Assembly (NCBI GenBank): GCA_029964075.1
Contig: CM057133.1
Location: 11,990,699-12,054,698, forward strand
DNA length: 64,000 nt
Direction: 5' to 3'
Source: Patiria pectinifera
Lineage: Eukaryota; Echinodermata; Asteroidea; Valvatida; Asterinidae
Part shown: one piece after another, positions 21,001-36,000 of the stretch
Layout of the letters: each line of letters starts with the position of its first letter
Position numbering within the stretch: the stretch's first letter is position 1
Made by a program: the position numbers and the translations under genes
Notes under the pieces: model-generated
The model's input: the letters and a program-made list of their open reading frames with translations, nothing else
The model's database searches: none
What the model was told of the DNA's origin: nothing

Positions 21001-24000
21001 CATAAGTAGGTGACATAGCATCAGAGTTGTAACGAGTCACTGATTTTTGTGACTCGAGTCGAGTCGAGTCATTTTAAAGTAGTGACTCAAGTTGAGTCAT
21101 TTTAAAGAAGTTACTCGAGTTGAGTTAAGTCATTAGGTCAAGAAGATTGAGTCGAGTCGAGTCAAATATATAGCTTGAGTCAATTTGAGTCAAATATATA
21201 GCTTGAGTCAATTCGAGTCACGAATATGTGAACACTATATACCAAAACTTCTAAAAGGAGGGCATAAATTTAGCTGTCGTTCAAATCCAAGAGCTTTATA
21301 AGAAATCGCTCAAAGCCTAGGTCCGGTTCCTGGATAGTATTTTGTGCATTCTAGAACCATGAGGTGGGAGTCTGTGACACGTTGTATGTATGTACATGAC
21401 AAGTGGCTGCTGTACCGTACTGTATTTGCAAAGCACCATAAGTCATTGCAAATACTTTTCGCAAAGTTTTGCTTTTATTTTTTGGACTCGAGTCTTATTA
21501 GCCTTCGCTCAAGCTGAGTCAAGTCTTCTGATGAGAGACTCGAGTCGAGTCAAGTCATTTGCTTGCAGTGACTCGAGTCGAGGTCATTTACCTATAGGGA
21601 CTCGAGTCGAGTCGAGTCACCTAAAATTGTGACTCGAGTCGAGTCATTGACTTGAGTCATTACAACTCTGCATAGCACACCATAAATTTTTGCATTTACG
21701 TCATTCACAGGTTTTTTAAACTGAGAAAGCATTGCTCATTGTATGAGACTTTCAGCTATTGACACTTCAGTTTGTTCACGACACTTTGGTAGGCATTACG
21801 CAGGACCAATCTATGCTCCTTTTGTGTGTACGTCAGAAACACTGCCCCAGCAACCGTTTGAAATAGGGCAAAACCACTCAGAATATAAAAGGTCGTGAAA
21901 TGCGCTTGTGTTGGTTGTGCAAAAAATACAACAACGTTGAGATGGATAATGGTTGGTAACCAGGCTATAATAATAGTGGCAAAATAGGTGCAAGAATACC
22001 GATTTGATTTTGACGAGCACTGTTTGGGGCGTCGCACTGGATTTTGATTTTCATTGGTTGCAATCTTTCCAAGGTTGATGGTTTCCGCTACGATTTTGCG
22101 CTGTTGATTTCTGGCAATGCGAGCCAGCGCAACCACAAATACTGTGAGTGCAATTAAACAGGGAAAAGATGTAATGTCTAACAGCAGAAAAAGTTTAAGC
22201 ATGAATGTCTTATTTGAAAGCATGTCATTAAGTGAAATGTAGTCATTTTCAAAATCACCTAGGGTGCCTACGAATAAACTAATACAAGTTACAACTAAGA
22301 AAACCCACACGGCCAGAATAATGCCACCCGCAACTTTGTTACTCATCAGACGCAGGTACTGCATCGGTCTAGAAATTTTGAAATATCTGTCGGCAGCAAT
22401 GACGGCGGAATTAAGAAAGTATCCAAGCGTAAACACAATAGTCAGACATGTCAGCAGTACTTGCAGAGATTTCGAATGTTCAGATGAAAAGCCTAAAAGG
22501 CCTGTGAGAGCTATCAATACGATGTTGATAAATTCATCGACGAGAACGCTCACCAAGAAATAATTGGATTGGCTGTGCAGCGTAGGACAGAAAGCCACAG
22601 AGGAGATGATCCAGAGATAAATAGGACAGACAATTGTGGCAATGACAGTAATTGCCATGATCTTAATAACGGGTGACTCAGGCTCGATGGCTGGAGCTTG
22701 GGTACTAAACGAGTCATTGAGCTCCATGGTTGCTCTGCTATAAATTGTAGGAAAATTAAACTCTGTATATGGTTCTCTGTTTTCTGACAGAGTTGCAGCT
22801 CCCCTTGTCCCTTTTCTTTGTCCTTGACTTAACTGCTTGCTTAGACACTACAGTATCGCATCAACAGTATTGCAATATTTGCATTCACAGAGAAACAGGT
22901 TTGCATACTTGTTGTGAAGTCTCTTCTACTTGTCCTTCCAGTCTGTCAGGCAGGACTGATAAATTCCACCTCCTGGCCCCAAATCCTCCTGATGTTGCTG
23001 TGCATATATGTAGGATTCACTGAGTTTCTGTAGACATAATCTTTTTTTGAACCAATGAAATGGACAAGTTCATTTTACCAAAGGGTTTGGCGTTTTACAG
23101 TGGTACAAGTTGATACAACTTGTTGTCCACGTAACTCCGGGAACATGTCCTTTACTCGGAATGTATCAAGACTTGTATCCAATCACGTACATAACACAAC
23201 CCTTCAATGTTTTTAAATGTTTCATATGAACAGTAGTTTTTTTGTTTTGTTTTTACTTTTGAGTTATACGATTCCGGTGTTGCACAACTTGTCATACACT
23301 GCCTTATTTACACCAACAATGAGAGTGGCTTTTGTTTTAGTCCCAAATATCCCTGCCACAGTCTCTGTTCAGTTCCAGAGGACCAAACTAATGTCGCTAT
23401 CATGTGTTGAGGTCCTGAGCTCAAGATGCAGCGATATCTGGATTAAGTCAAAGATCCTTCTCCTTCAGTATTGACTTCAGCAGTGACAAGGGCCTCACTG
23501 TGAGTGGTGTGTTTAATAAGTTTTGCAGGATGTTGTCCAATCATGCCACTCCCTGCAGTTTTGCAGGAGGTTGTCCAATCATGCCGTCAATCATGATCAG
23601 TGATGTTATTTGGTTGTCTACCCGCAGGCAATATTGGGAGTAAACACAAATCATAGATGTCTTGACAGATATTAAAGTCCGGAATTATAACTGATGGATC
23701 ACATATTGGTGCTTTGAGTGTTAGTAGGAATAATTGCTTAGGCATTGATTGCTATCAGTGCTGGCAGTCAATGCTTGGAGAGATACTAAAGTTTGGACTC
23801 TATAATTGATGGATAATAAATTGGTGTCCTAATTACTGCAGATGAAATACGTGGGCTGTGGTTGGGACTTTTTTTGGTGGGAAAACTTGTGGTTCGCCTT
23901 TGTCCAAAAGTGAACATGGGTGAATTTACAGACTTCACTTTGTGGTACATTCTGTGGAAGTAGGCGTGGTTTCACCGAAACATGTCTCAAGGTTTTTACT

Positions 24001-27000
24001 TTCATCTGTAATGAAAAAAAAATGTCATTTTTGTGGTATTATAGGTGTTAGGTAGTTCCACCATGTACAAAGCGTGAAGTCTTAACTAGAATCATCAGGT
24101 TATTTACATTTTCCGTCACAAGACTCCAATAAACTGTTGTAAACTTGCTAGTTATCTATGTCATCTAGTGCACTTCATTGCACTTTAAACTGTCATGAAG
24201 TTGCAAATATGCAAACAAAATCATGCACACACATGTCTTTGGTTGACTGTACAGTAAACTCTGTTGTATCCGGATGTGAGAACCACTCTAAGGAGGTTGT
24301 ACATGTACCGCTTATGTAAAATTAAGAAACTCACTTTGAATGTTGTCATGTAGAAAGTAGAACAGGTCGGAATAAGCGAGATTCGGTCTGCTGATTCAGT
24401 CTCCTTACTTGAGGAGCTAGTTGAACCACGACGAAGGGAATGAGATGGATTTCTTGAAAACCATTTTAAGGTGCAAGCTCACAATATGTAGGCCCATCAA
24501 TGGTTTGCTGCAGTATATTCCAGTGGCTCAAAGACTTGTGACAGCCGAAAATGAGTTTTCAATCCACAAGGAGATCTGTTGACTAACCTCCGTTTTATGT
24601 ACAAAAATCACTTAGACATCCAACGCTGATGTTTGGAAGTTTGTAGTCATAGCAGTCCATGAATCTTGTTCCCATGTACTTCACAAAGAGGATAATAAAC
24701 AGTCTTGTAGCATGTACATCATCAGATCCTCATACACAAATTGTCTCTTTTTTTGGATCAGAAAATGTTGCCCTGAAGGTTTTTCGGCAGGTTCAGTTGA
24801 GCAACGGACTCATCAAGCAAGATGTTGTTTTTCTGAATGTGAAGTTGCCTCATGACGCAGTTGCTGTTAAATGAACACAGGCACAGCCTACATCTCGCCT
24901 ATTTGTACCTGCCCCTCATCAAGCTGAGCTGTAATTACCGCCTGGCCTGAAACCCATTATAAAATCATGTCATTATTGCTTGTCGATCCACTCCGCAATG
25001 AGCTTAATGTCCACCCACTACCTCATGCCTGTCTACTTGACAGCAGATAAAACGATGTCAGGAAATTGGTTTGCGGGTGATGAGAAGAGTACTGCAAACA
25101 ATCACACTCATGTGATATCCACATTAAAAGCTTATTGTTTTTTTCCCCCCAATATCCAACTCTTTGTCTCAATATAAACTTCGGATGAATTGTTGCTCTT
25201 GTTCCAACTGAGTCAACAATGGGGAGAGATGTGTTCTTTCTCATCCGCCCATATAATGTTATCGGTAAAGTGTCCAATACTGCAATTTGTTTTCACTGTA
25301 TTGTGCTACAACTTTTCTTTAAAAAATAATAATAAAGAAGATTGAGTCGAGTCGAGTCAAATATATAGCTGGAGTCAATTTGAGTCAAATATATAGCTTG
25401 AGTGAATTCGAGTCACAAATATGTGAACACTATATACCAAAACTTCTAAAAGGAGGGCATAAATTTAGCTGCCGTTCAAATCCAAGAGCTTTATAAGAAA
25501 TCGCCCAAAGCCTAAGTCCGGTTCCTGGATAGTATTTTGTGCATTCTAGAACCATGAGGTGGGAGCCTGTGACATGTTGTATGTTTGTACATGACAAGCG
25601 ACTGCTGTACCGTACTGTATTCGCAAAGTACCATAAGTCATTGCAAATACTTTTCTCAAAGTTTTGCTTTTATTTTTGGGACTCGAGTCTCATTAGCCTT
25701 CGCTCAAGTTGAGTCAAGTCTTCTGATGAGGGACTCGAGTCGACTCGAGTCATTTTCTTGCAGTGACTCGAGACATTTACCCTTAGGGACTCGAGTCGAG
25801 TCGAGTCACCTAAAATTGTGACTCGAGTCGAGTCATTCACTCAAGTCATTACAACTCTGCATAGCACACCAAACTTTTTACATTTACATCATTAACAGGT
25901 TTTTTAAACTAAGAAAGCATTTCTCATTGTAATGATGTATGAGACTTTCAGCTATTGACACTTCAGTTTGCTCACGACACTTTGGTAGGCATTACGCAGG
26001 ACCAATCTATGCTCCTTTTGTGTGTACGTCAGAAACACTGCCCCAGCAATTGTTTGAAATAGGGCAACACCACCCAGAATATAAAAGGTCGTGAAATGCG
26101 CTTGTGTTGGTTGTGCAAAAAATACAACAACAGTGAGATAGATAACAGTTGGTAACCAGGCTATAATAATAGTGGCAAAATATGTGCAAGAATACCGATT
26201 TGATTTTGACGAGCACTGTTTGGGACGTCGCACTGGATTTTGATTTTCATTGGTTGCAATCTTTCCAAGGTTGATGGTTTCTGCTACGATTTTGCGCTGT
26301 TGATTTCTGGCAATGCGAGCCAGCGCAACCACAAATACTGTGAGTGCAATTAAACAGGGAAAAGATGTAATGTCTAACAGCAGAAAAAGTTTAAGCATGA
26401 ATGTCTTATTTGAAAGCATGTCATTAAGTGAAATGTAGTCATTTTCAAAATCACCTAGGGTACCTACGAATACACTAATACAAGTTACAACTAAGAAAAC
26501 CCACACGGCCACGATAATGCCACCCGCAACTTTGTTACTCATCAGACGCATGTACTGCATCGGCCTAAAAATTTTGAAATACCTGTCAGCCGCAATGATG
26601 GCGGAATTAAGAAAGTATCCAATTGTTAACATAGTAGGCATGCATGCCAACAGCACTTGCAGAGATTTAGAATGTTCAGATGAAAAGCCAATATAAAGGC
26701 CTGTGAGAGCTATCATTACGATGTTGATAAATTCATCGACGAGTACGCTCACCAAGAAATAATTAGATTGGCTGTGCAGCGTAGGACAGAAAGCCACAGA
26801 GGAGATGATCCAGAGATAAATAGGACAGACAATTGTGGCAATGACAGTCATTACCGTGATCATAATAACGGGTGAAGCAGGCATGATGACAGGAGCTTGG
26901 GTACTAAACGAGTCATTGAGCTCCATGGTTGCTCTGCTATAGATTGTAGGAAAATTACTCTGTGAACAGTTCTCTGTTTTCTGACAAAGTTTCAGCTCCC

Positions 27001-30000
27001 CTTGTCCGGTTTCTTTGTCCTTGACTTAACTGCTTGCTTAGACACTACAGTATCGCATAGACAGCATTGCAGTATTTATATTCATAGAGAAAAGGGTTTG
27101 CAGCCTTGTTGTATAGTCTCTTCTACTTGTCCTTCCAGTCTGTCAGGCAGGACTGATAAATTCCACCTGCTGGCCCCAAATCCTCCTGATGTTGCTGTGC
27201 ATATATGTAGGATTCACTGAGTTTCTGTAGACATAATCTTGTTTGAACCAATGAAATGGACAAGTTTATTTCACCAAAGGGTTTGGCGTTTTACAGTGGT
27301 ACTAGTTGAAACAACTTGTTGTTCAGGTAACTCCTGCAACAAGTCCTTTACGCAGAAGTTATCAAGACCTGCCTCCAATCACGTACATAACACATCCCTT
27401 CAATGTTTTTAACGTTTCCTTTGAACAGAAGTGTATTTTTTTTTCACTCTTCAGTTTAGACGATTCCAATGTTGCACAACTTGTCACACACTACCTTATT
27501 TACACTGACAATAAGAGTGGCTTTTGTTTTAGTCATAAAGATTTCTGCCACTGTCTCTGTTCAGTTCCACAGGACCAAACTAAGACTTCTATCAGTTGTT
27601 GAGGTACTGAGCTCAAGATGCAGCGATATCTGCATTCAGTCAACGATCCTTCTCCTTCAGCATTGACTTCAGTAGTGACAACTGACAAGGGCCTCACTGT
27701 GAGTGGTGTGTTTAATAAGTTTTGCAGGATGTTGTCCAATCATGCCACTCCCTGCAGTTTTGCAGGAGGTTGTCCAATCATGCCATCAATCATGATCAGT
27801 GATGTTAATGGGTTGTCTACCCGCAGGCAATATTGGGAGTCAACACAAATCATAGATGTCTTGACAGATATTAAAGTCTGGAATTATAACTGATGGATCA
27901 CATATTGGTGCTTTAATTATTGGTAGGAATAATTGCTTGGGCATTGATTGCTGTCAGTGCTGGCAGTCAATGCTCAGAGAGATACTAATGTTTGAACTTT
28001 ATAATTGATTGGTGTCCTAATTATTGCAGATGAAATATGTGAGCTGTGGTTAGGACTTTTTGGCGGGGAAAACCCGAGGTCCGCCTTTGTCCAGTTGGTG
28101 AACTTGCCGACTTCACTTTGTGGTACGTTCTGTGGAAGTACGGTAGGTGTGATTCCACCAAAACATCTCTTAAGATTTTTTAACCTCATCTGTAATAGAA
28201 ACAATGTCATTTTTGTGGTATTATAGGTGTTGGGTTTATCGCCATAGGTGCCTCTGTTCTTGTGTGCTCAAGTCGAAGTTAGATGCAATTCAGTTTGGTA
28301 ATAATTATTTTGCACGCATCACGCAGGACCTGTCTGTGCTCATATTGTGTAAAGGTAAGAAACAGCGCCCCAAAAATCACTTGCAGCATCGAAAGACCAG
28401 TGAAAATATACGCCAAGGTTCTTAAAGCATGTGAAGTGAAACTTACTTGTAAAACAGTGATGTTAAGAACAATGATGGTTGGCACCATTGCAAGGATAAT
28501 TGTGGTAAAGTAAATGCATGAGTACCATGTTGATTTGGATGGTCGCGCATGCCGGGGTCCCACGGCCTGGTTATTGTCGTTGGTTGGGTTGTTGGTGGCA
28601 ATGTTTCCGAGGTTAATTCTCTCAGCTTTGATCTGACGCTGCTGCTTTCTTGCTATGCTCACCAGTCCATAAAGACAAGCGGTCATCATCAATATACTTG
28701 GTACTGAATGTATATCCAACAACACAACTCCCCGAGTCCAGAAATTAAGACTCTGGATCACTTCACTGGGTGAAACATGATCGTTGCTGAAGTCACTCAG
28801 ACTAGCAACAAATAAGCCAATGTAAGTCACCAACAACAGAACCCACTCAGCCAGAATGAGGCAGCCACATAATTTGTTGGACATCAAACGCATGTACTGC
28901 ATGGGCCTGGCAATTTTGAAAAATCTATCGGCTGCCACTGTGGCTGAGGCCCCAAAATAGCCATAGCATGCTACAAGCGGGAACAACTGTATTGCCAAAA
29001 CTAATGCTTTGGGGTGACAAGTATCAGTTCTTATTGAAATATAGATGATTGTTGTTAAAATCCCTATCAATTCAGTGACAAATAAACTGACCAGAAGATA
29101 ATTGGACTCACTTCGGAGTCTGCGACTGAAAGCCACAGAGAAAATGACCCAGAGGTAAATAAGACAGATGATGACACCAGCTACTGATAGGCAGACTTGA
29201 GCAGTAAATGTAAATGTAAAAGAATCTACAGTGCAATTTGTCGTCATATTGTTGGCATGAACGTAAACTTGCACAGTCCCATTCAAACAAAAAATTCCTT
29301 AGATCTAGATTTTTCGTTTGCTACATCACAACCAACATTTGTCAACTGGTTGTTGGCAAAATGTTGCCAGCCACAGTCTCCAAATAATCCGACAAAAATA
29401 TTGAAAATACAGAATATTCAAGAGACTCTTCCAGGAACTAAATGGATTTGTCTCTTTCATAAATACTAAGGATGTAAATGTGTATTTAGTCAAAATCCGT
29501 TTCCAACCACAGTTGAAAATTATGCCCATTGATTGCCACACAAACAAAATGGTGCTAGTGTTTTGCAAAGATAAGTCTGAATTGTGCTTTTAGCAAGTGA
29601 TCTCCTACATGAATTACACGGTGTCCTTACTTCACTGATATTTTATCACGTTCTTTACATCAGTTAGTTTGTATTAATATTACCCTTAAATACACAGTCT
29701 TGCTATGCCGGGAAATGCTGTTAGACATCTCCAGTATAAGATTTGGTTATATCCATGTAATGTGCTGTTCTTTGTGAAGTCGAGTGGACTTTTAAATTCT
29801 GTAGGTTTACCTCCACACTGTCAGTCCAAGACAGCACTGAATGACTGAGTGGATGCCATTAGCTGCTCTTGCATTTACAAATGTTTCCTTCTTTACGGGA
29901 AAAGAAGAAAAGACTCTTTCCTTGGTAGTTCCACCATGCACGTAGCCTCAAGTTGTATCTGGATTTGAGAACAGTTTTGAGGAGGGAGCTGTACATGTAC

Positions 30001-33000
30001 TGCCACTCACATAAAATACGAATCTCACTTTGAATATGGTCGCGGACTTCGGAGAAAGGGAAGATATTCACAACAAAAGTAGATGATCAGGATGCATGCA
30101 CTATGTCGTAACTTCACACAGGTCGACAGCTAGTAGCTCAGGCACAGCTTGATCCTCTAAAGTCAGTCGCTGACTGTGCTGTGTCATCACAAGGTCGACC
30201 CGACGGCGGCTTTAGAATCATCTGTTTGTTTCTACGTTCCGTCACATGACTCCTGTAAACTGTTGTTGTAAACTTGCTAATTATTTGAAGTCATCCAGTG
30301 CACATAAAAGTGTGATGAAGTTGTAGATGTGAAAAAAATGATGCACTCACTTCTGTGTTATTAACTGTACCGTTGATCCTGTTGTATCTGGATTTGAGAT
30401 CAATTGTGAGGAGGAAGTTGTAAATGTTCCGCTCACGTAAAATTAAGAACCTCGCATTGAATGTGATCAGGTAGAGAGTGGAACAGGCCAGGATAAACAA
30501 GATTCTGCAGAGTTAGTCTGTTTACTTGAGCTAGTTGAACCATGACGAAGGGAATGAGATGGCTTTCTTGAAAACCATAAGGTGCAAGCTCACAATATGT
30601 AGGTCCATCAATGGTCTGGTGCAGTATATTCCAGTGGCTCAAAGACTTGCAGCAGATAAAATTGAACTTTTCAATTCACATGGAGATCTGTTGACTGGCC
30701 TCATTTATATGTACAAAAAGCACCACGCTTGTATCTCCGATGTTTAGAAGTGTGTATCATCGCAGATTTTGTGTCTTTGTACTTGACAAAGAAGAATAAC
30801 TAGTTTGTAGCAGGTACATTATCGAATGCCCGTCTGCAAAATTTGCCAATTGTTTGGATCAGAAAATGCTCTGAAGTCATTTCGCAGGTGCAGTTACAAG
30901 CATCAGACTCATCAAGCACGATGTTGTTTTTCTGAATGTGAAGTTGCCTCACGTAGCGATTGCTGTTAAATGAACACAGGCACAGCCTACATCTCGCCTA
31001 TTTGTACCTGCTTCTCATGAGCTGTAATCACTGCCTGGCTCCAAAACGCATTATAAAATCATGCCATCGTCTTTCATCAGCCCTCCACACAATCAGCTTA
31101 ATTTCCAGCCGCTGTCCCTTGCCTGCGCACTTGACAGCAGGTAATTGATGGCCCCCTAATTGGCTTGCAAATAGTGTGCAGAGTATTGGAAACAAACTGT
31201 CAGTCCTAATTAATCTGATATTAATACTGGAAACAGAACTTTTGGCTTTTCGGTTACCCACTTTTTTTGTCACTTGCTGCATCTTTGATGAATTTTGTTA
31301 TTGTGTCAACTGAGTCATATCCAAAGGATGTGTTGGTTTTCAGTCTGCCAACTATTTTGTATCATCATTGTCACTTTAACATGATATATATACTCTTGCA
31401 TGTCTTTCTTAGGACTTTCAACAAATTAATGCTATAAGTCAGCTGGCTGTGATGAATGTGTGTACATGTTTAGTGCCTTGCCTCGGAATTGCATTTTAGG
31501 GGAGCTTGGATGTTTAGGAGATCTTTGAACCAAGTTTCTGGGACTCCCACAACAATTTTGGTCACCACAACTACAGAGCGAGTATGTGTGTGTATTTGTG
31601 AGTTCATCAGTTGCTCAGTTTCTTCTGAACATGTTCTTTGGATTCACTTGAGACTTGAAACAAGCCTCAACCCTGATCCCGAGTTGTGCTAATGACCATA
31701 ATGTCACGATGACATCTGAAAGTATCAAAATACAAACACTTTTAGGAGACTACTTAACCGTGTTCATTAATTTTGATAAACTGATGAAAATCCTCTGCTA
31801 TGTTAAGTATAAGTACAAAAGTCCAAAACATTTTTGTATACAGTGTATGTTCCAACCCACATGCATGAACTAAAGTGGCCATCTATTTGATATTGCTTGC
31901 AAATTGGCAGATTCAGTCCTTCTAAATTTGAGGCGTGCGATCACACCCCCACACCATCGCACGCCTAAAAGCTTCCCGAGAAGTGTGAATAATTGCACGC
32001 CTGAATTTCCTTGGACCACAGAATCACACACCTAGAAAATCACACTCCTAGAAAAACCACACGCCTAAAAAAATCCAGGTGTGCCTTTTTCCACACGCCT
32101 GTGATTTTCAAATCAGAAGGACTGCAGATTGCAGACAGCATTACTCCAATCATTGTCGTCATCAGGCTAAAGTTCATCCATTATTTAGATAAAGCCCACA
32201 TGAATACACCATTTTTTTGCAGCCATTCCCATATGTTGTGATGTCATCTCTCCATTGTCTCCCATAGACTTGTGTATATAAATGTATCTGCTGCATAAAC
32301 ATGTATTCTATAGCAAAAACCGTTGAAGTTACCACCATTTCAGTTTGGTAATAATTATTTTGCATGCATCACGCAGGACCTGTCTGTGCTCATTTTGTGT
32401 AAAGGTAAGAAACAGTGCCCCAAAAATCATTTGCAGCACCGAAAGACCAGACAAAATATACGCCAAGGTTCTTAAAGCATGTGAAGTGAAACTTACTTGA
32501 AAAACAGTGATGTTAAGAACAATGATGCATGGCATCCACGCAAGGATGATTGTGGTAAAGTGTATGCATGAGTACCATGTTGATTTGGATGGTCGCGCAT
32601 GCCGGGGTCGTATGGCCTGGTTATTGTCATTTGTTGGGTTGTTGGTGGCAATGTTTCCGAGGTTAATTCTTTCGGCTTTGATCTGACGCTGCTGCTTTCT
32701 TGCTATGCTCACCAGTCCATAAAGACAAGCGGTCATCATCAATATACTTGGTACTGAATGTATATCGACCAACATAAGTGCCCGAGTCAAAAAGTTAACA
32801 TTGAGGAGTACTTCGTTGAGTGAAATGTGATCTTTGCTGAAGTCACTCAAACTAGGAACAAACACGCCAATGAAGGTCACCAACAACAGAACCCACTCAG
32901 CCAGAATGAGGCAGCCACATAATTTGTTGGACATCAAACGCATGTACTGCATGGGCCTGGCAATTTTGAAAAACCGATCGGCTGCCACTGTGGCTGAGGC

Positions 33001-36000
33001 CCCAAAATAGCCACAGCATGCTACAAGCGGGATCAAATGTATTGCCAAAACTAATGCTTTGGGGTGACAAGTATCAGTTCTTATTGAACTATAGATGATT
33101 GTTGTTAAAATCCCTATCACTTCAGTGACAAATAAACTGACCAGAAGATAATTGGACTCACTTCGGAGTCTGCGACTGAAAGCCACAGAGAAAATGACCC
33201 AGAGGTAAATAAGACAGATGATGACACCACCTACTGATGCGCAGACTTGTGCAGGAAATGGAATTGTAAAAGAATCTGCAGTGCAGTTTGTCGTCATATT
33301 GTTGGCATGAACGTAAACTTACATAGTCCCATTCAAACAAAAAAATCCTTAGTTCTAGATTTTTCGTTTGCTACATCACAACCAACATTTTGTCAACTGG
33401 TTGTTGGCAAACTATTGCCGGCCACAGTCTCCAAATAATCCGACAAAAATATTGAGTTTTGAAACCCTTCAATATTGAAAATACAGAATATTCAAGAGAC
33501 ACTTCCAGGAACTAAATGGATATATGTTTCTTTCATAAATACTAAGGATGTAAATGTGTATTTAGTCAAAATCCGTTTCCAACCACAGTTGAAAATTATG
33601 CCCATTGATTGCCACACAAACAAAATGGTGCTAGTGTTTTGCAAAGATAAGTCTGAATTGTGCTTTTAGCAAGTGATCTCCTACATGAATTACACGGTGT
33701 CCTTACTTCACTGATATTTTATCACGTTCTTTACATCAGTTAGTTTGTATTAATATTACCCTTAAATACACAGTCTTGCTATGGAAATGCTGTTAGACAT
33801 CTCCAGTATAAGATTTGGTTATATCCATGTAATGTGCTGTTCTTTGTGAAGTCAAGTGGACTTTTAAATTCTGTAGGTTTACCTCCACACTGTCAGTCCA
33901 AGACAGCACTGAATGACTGAGTGGATTCCATTAGCTGCTCTTGCATTTACAAATGTTTCCTTCTTTACGGAAAAAAAAAGACTCTCTCCTTGGTAGTTCC
34001 ACCATGCACGTAGCCTCAAGTTGTATCTGGATTTGAGAACAGTTTTGAGGAGGAAGCTGTACATGTACTGCCACTCACATAAAATACGAATCTCACTTTG
34101 AATATGGTCGCGGACTTCGGAGAAAGGGAAGATATTCACAACAAAAGTAGATGATCAGGATGCATGCACTACGTCGTAACTTCACACAGGTCGACAGCTA
34201 GTAGCTCAGGCACAGCTTGATCCTCTAAAGTCAGTCGCTGACTGTGCTGTGTCATCACAAGGTTGACCCGACGGCGGCTTTAGAATCATCTGTTTGTTTC
34301 TACGTTCCGTCACATGACTCCTGTAAACTGTTGTTGTAAACTTGCTAATTATTTGAAGTCATCCAGTGCACATAAAAGTGTGATGAAGTTGTAGATGTGA
34401 AAAAAATGATGCACTCACTTCTGTGTTATTAACTGTACCGTTGATCCTGTTGTATCTGGATTTGAGATCAATTGTGAGGAGGAAGTTGTAAATGTTCCGC
34501 TCACGTAAAATTAAGAACCTCGCATTGAATGTGATCAAGTAGAGAGTGGAACAGGCCAGGATAAACAAGATTCTGACGAGTTAGTCTGTTTACTTGAGCT
34601 AGTTGAACCATGACGAAGGGAATGAGATGGCTTTCTTGAAAACCATAAGGTGCAAGCTCACAATATGTTGGTCCATCAATGATCTGGTGCAGTTTATTCC
34701 AGTGGCTCAAAGACTTGCAGCAGATAAAATTGAACTTTTCAATTCACATGGAGATCTGTTGACTGGCCTCATTTATATGTACAAAAAGCACCACGCTTGT
34801 ATCTCCGATGTTTAGAAGTGTGTATCATCGCAGATTTTGTGTCTTTGTACTTGACTAAGAAGAAGAACTAGTTTGTAGCAAGTACATTATCGAATCCCCA
34901 TCTGCAAAATTCGCCAATTGTTTGGATCAGAAAATGCTCTGAAGTCATTTCGCAGGTGCAGTTACAAGCATCAGACTCATCAAGCACGATGTTGTTTTTC
35001 TGAATTTGAAGTTGCCTTACGTAGCGATTGCTGTTAAATGAACACAGGCACAGCCTACATCTCGCCTATTTGTACCTGCTTCTCATGAGCTGTAATCACT
35101 GCCTGGCTCCAGAACGCATTATAAAATCATGCCATCGTCTTTCATCAGTCCTCTCCACGATGAGCTTAATTTCCAGCCGCTGTCCCTCGCCTGTCTACTT
35201 TACAGCAGGTAATTGATGGCCCCATAATTGGCTTGCAAATGGTGTGCAGATTATTGGAAACAAACTGTCAGTCCTAATTAATCTGATATGAATATTGGAA
35301 ACAGCACTTTTGGCTCTTTCGGTTACCCACTTTTTTCGTCACATGCTGCATCTTTGATGAATTTTGTTTTTGTGTCAACTGAGTCATACAAAATGTATAT
35401 CCATTTTTTTCAGCGGGGAAAGGATGTGTTGATTTTCAATCTGCCAACTATTTTGTATCATCATTGTCACTTTAACATGATATATATACTCTTGCATGTC
35501 TTTCCTAGGACTTTCAACAAATTAATGCTATAAGTCAGCTGGCTGTGATGAATGTGTGTACATGTATACGTGCCTTGCCCCGAAATTGCATTTTGGGAGA
35601 GTTTGGATGTTTAGGAGATCTTTGAACCAAGTTTCTGGGACTCCCACAACAATTTTGGTCACCACAACTACAGAGCGAGTATGTGTGTGTATTTGTGAGT
35701 TCATCAGTTGCTCAGTTTCTTCTGAACATGTTCTTTAGATTCACTTGAGACTTGAAACAAGCCTCAACCCTGATCCTGAGGTGTGCTTATGACCATAATG
35801 TCACAATGACATCTGAAAGTATCAAAATACAAACACTTTTAGGAGACTACTTAACCGTGTTCATTAATTTTGATAAACTGATGAAAATCCTCTGCTATGT
35901 TAAGTATAAGTACAAAAGTCCAAAACATTTTTGTATACAGTGTATGTTCCAACCCACATGCATGAACTAAAGTGGCCATCTATTTGATATTGCTTGAAAA

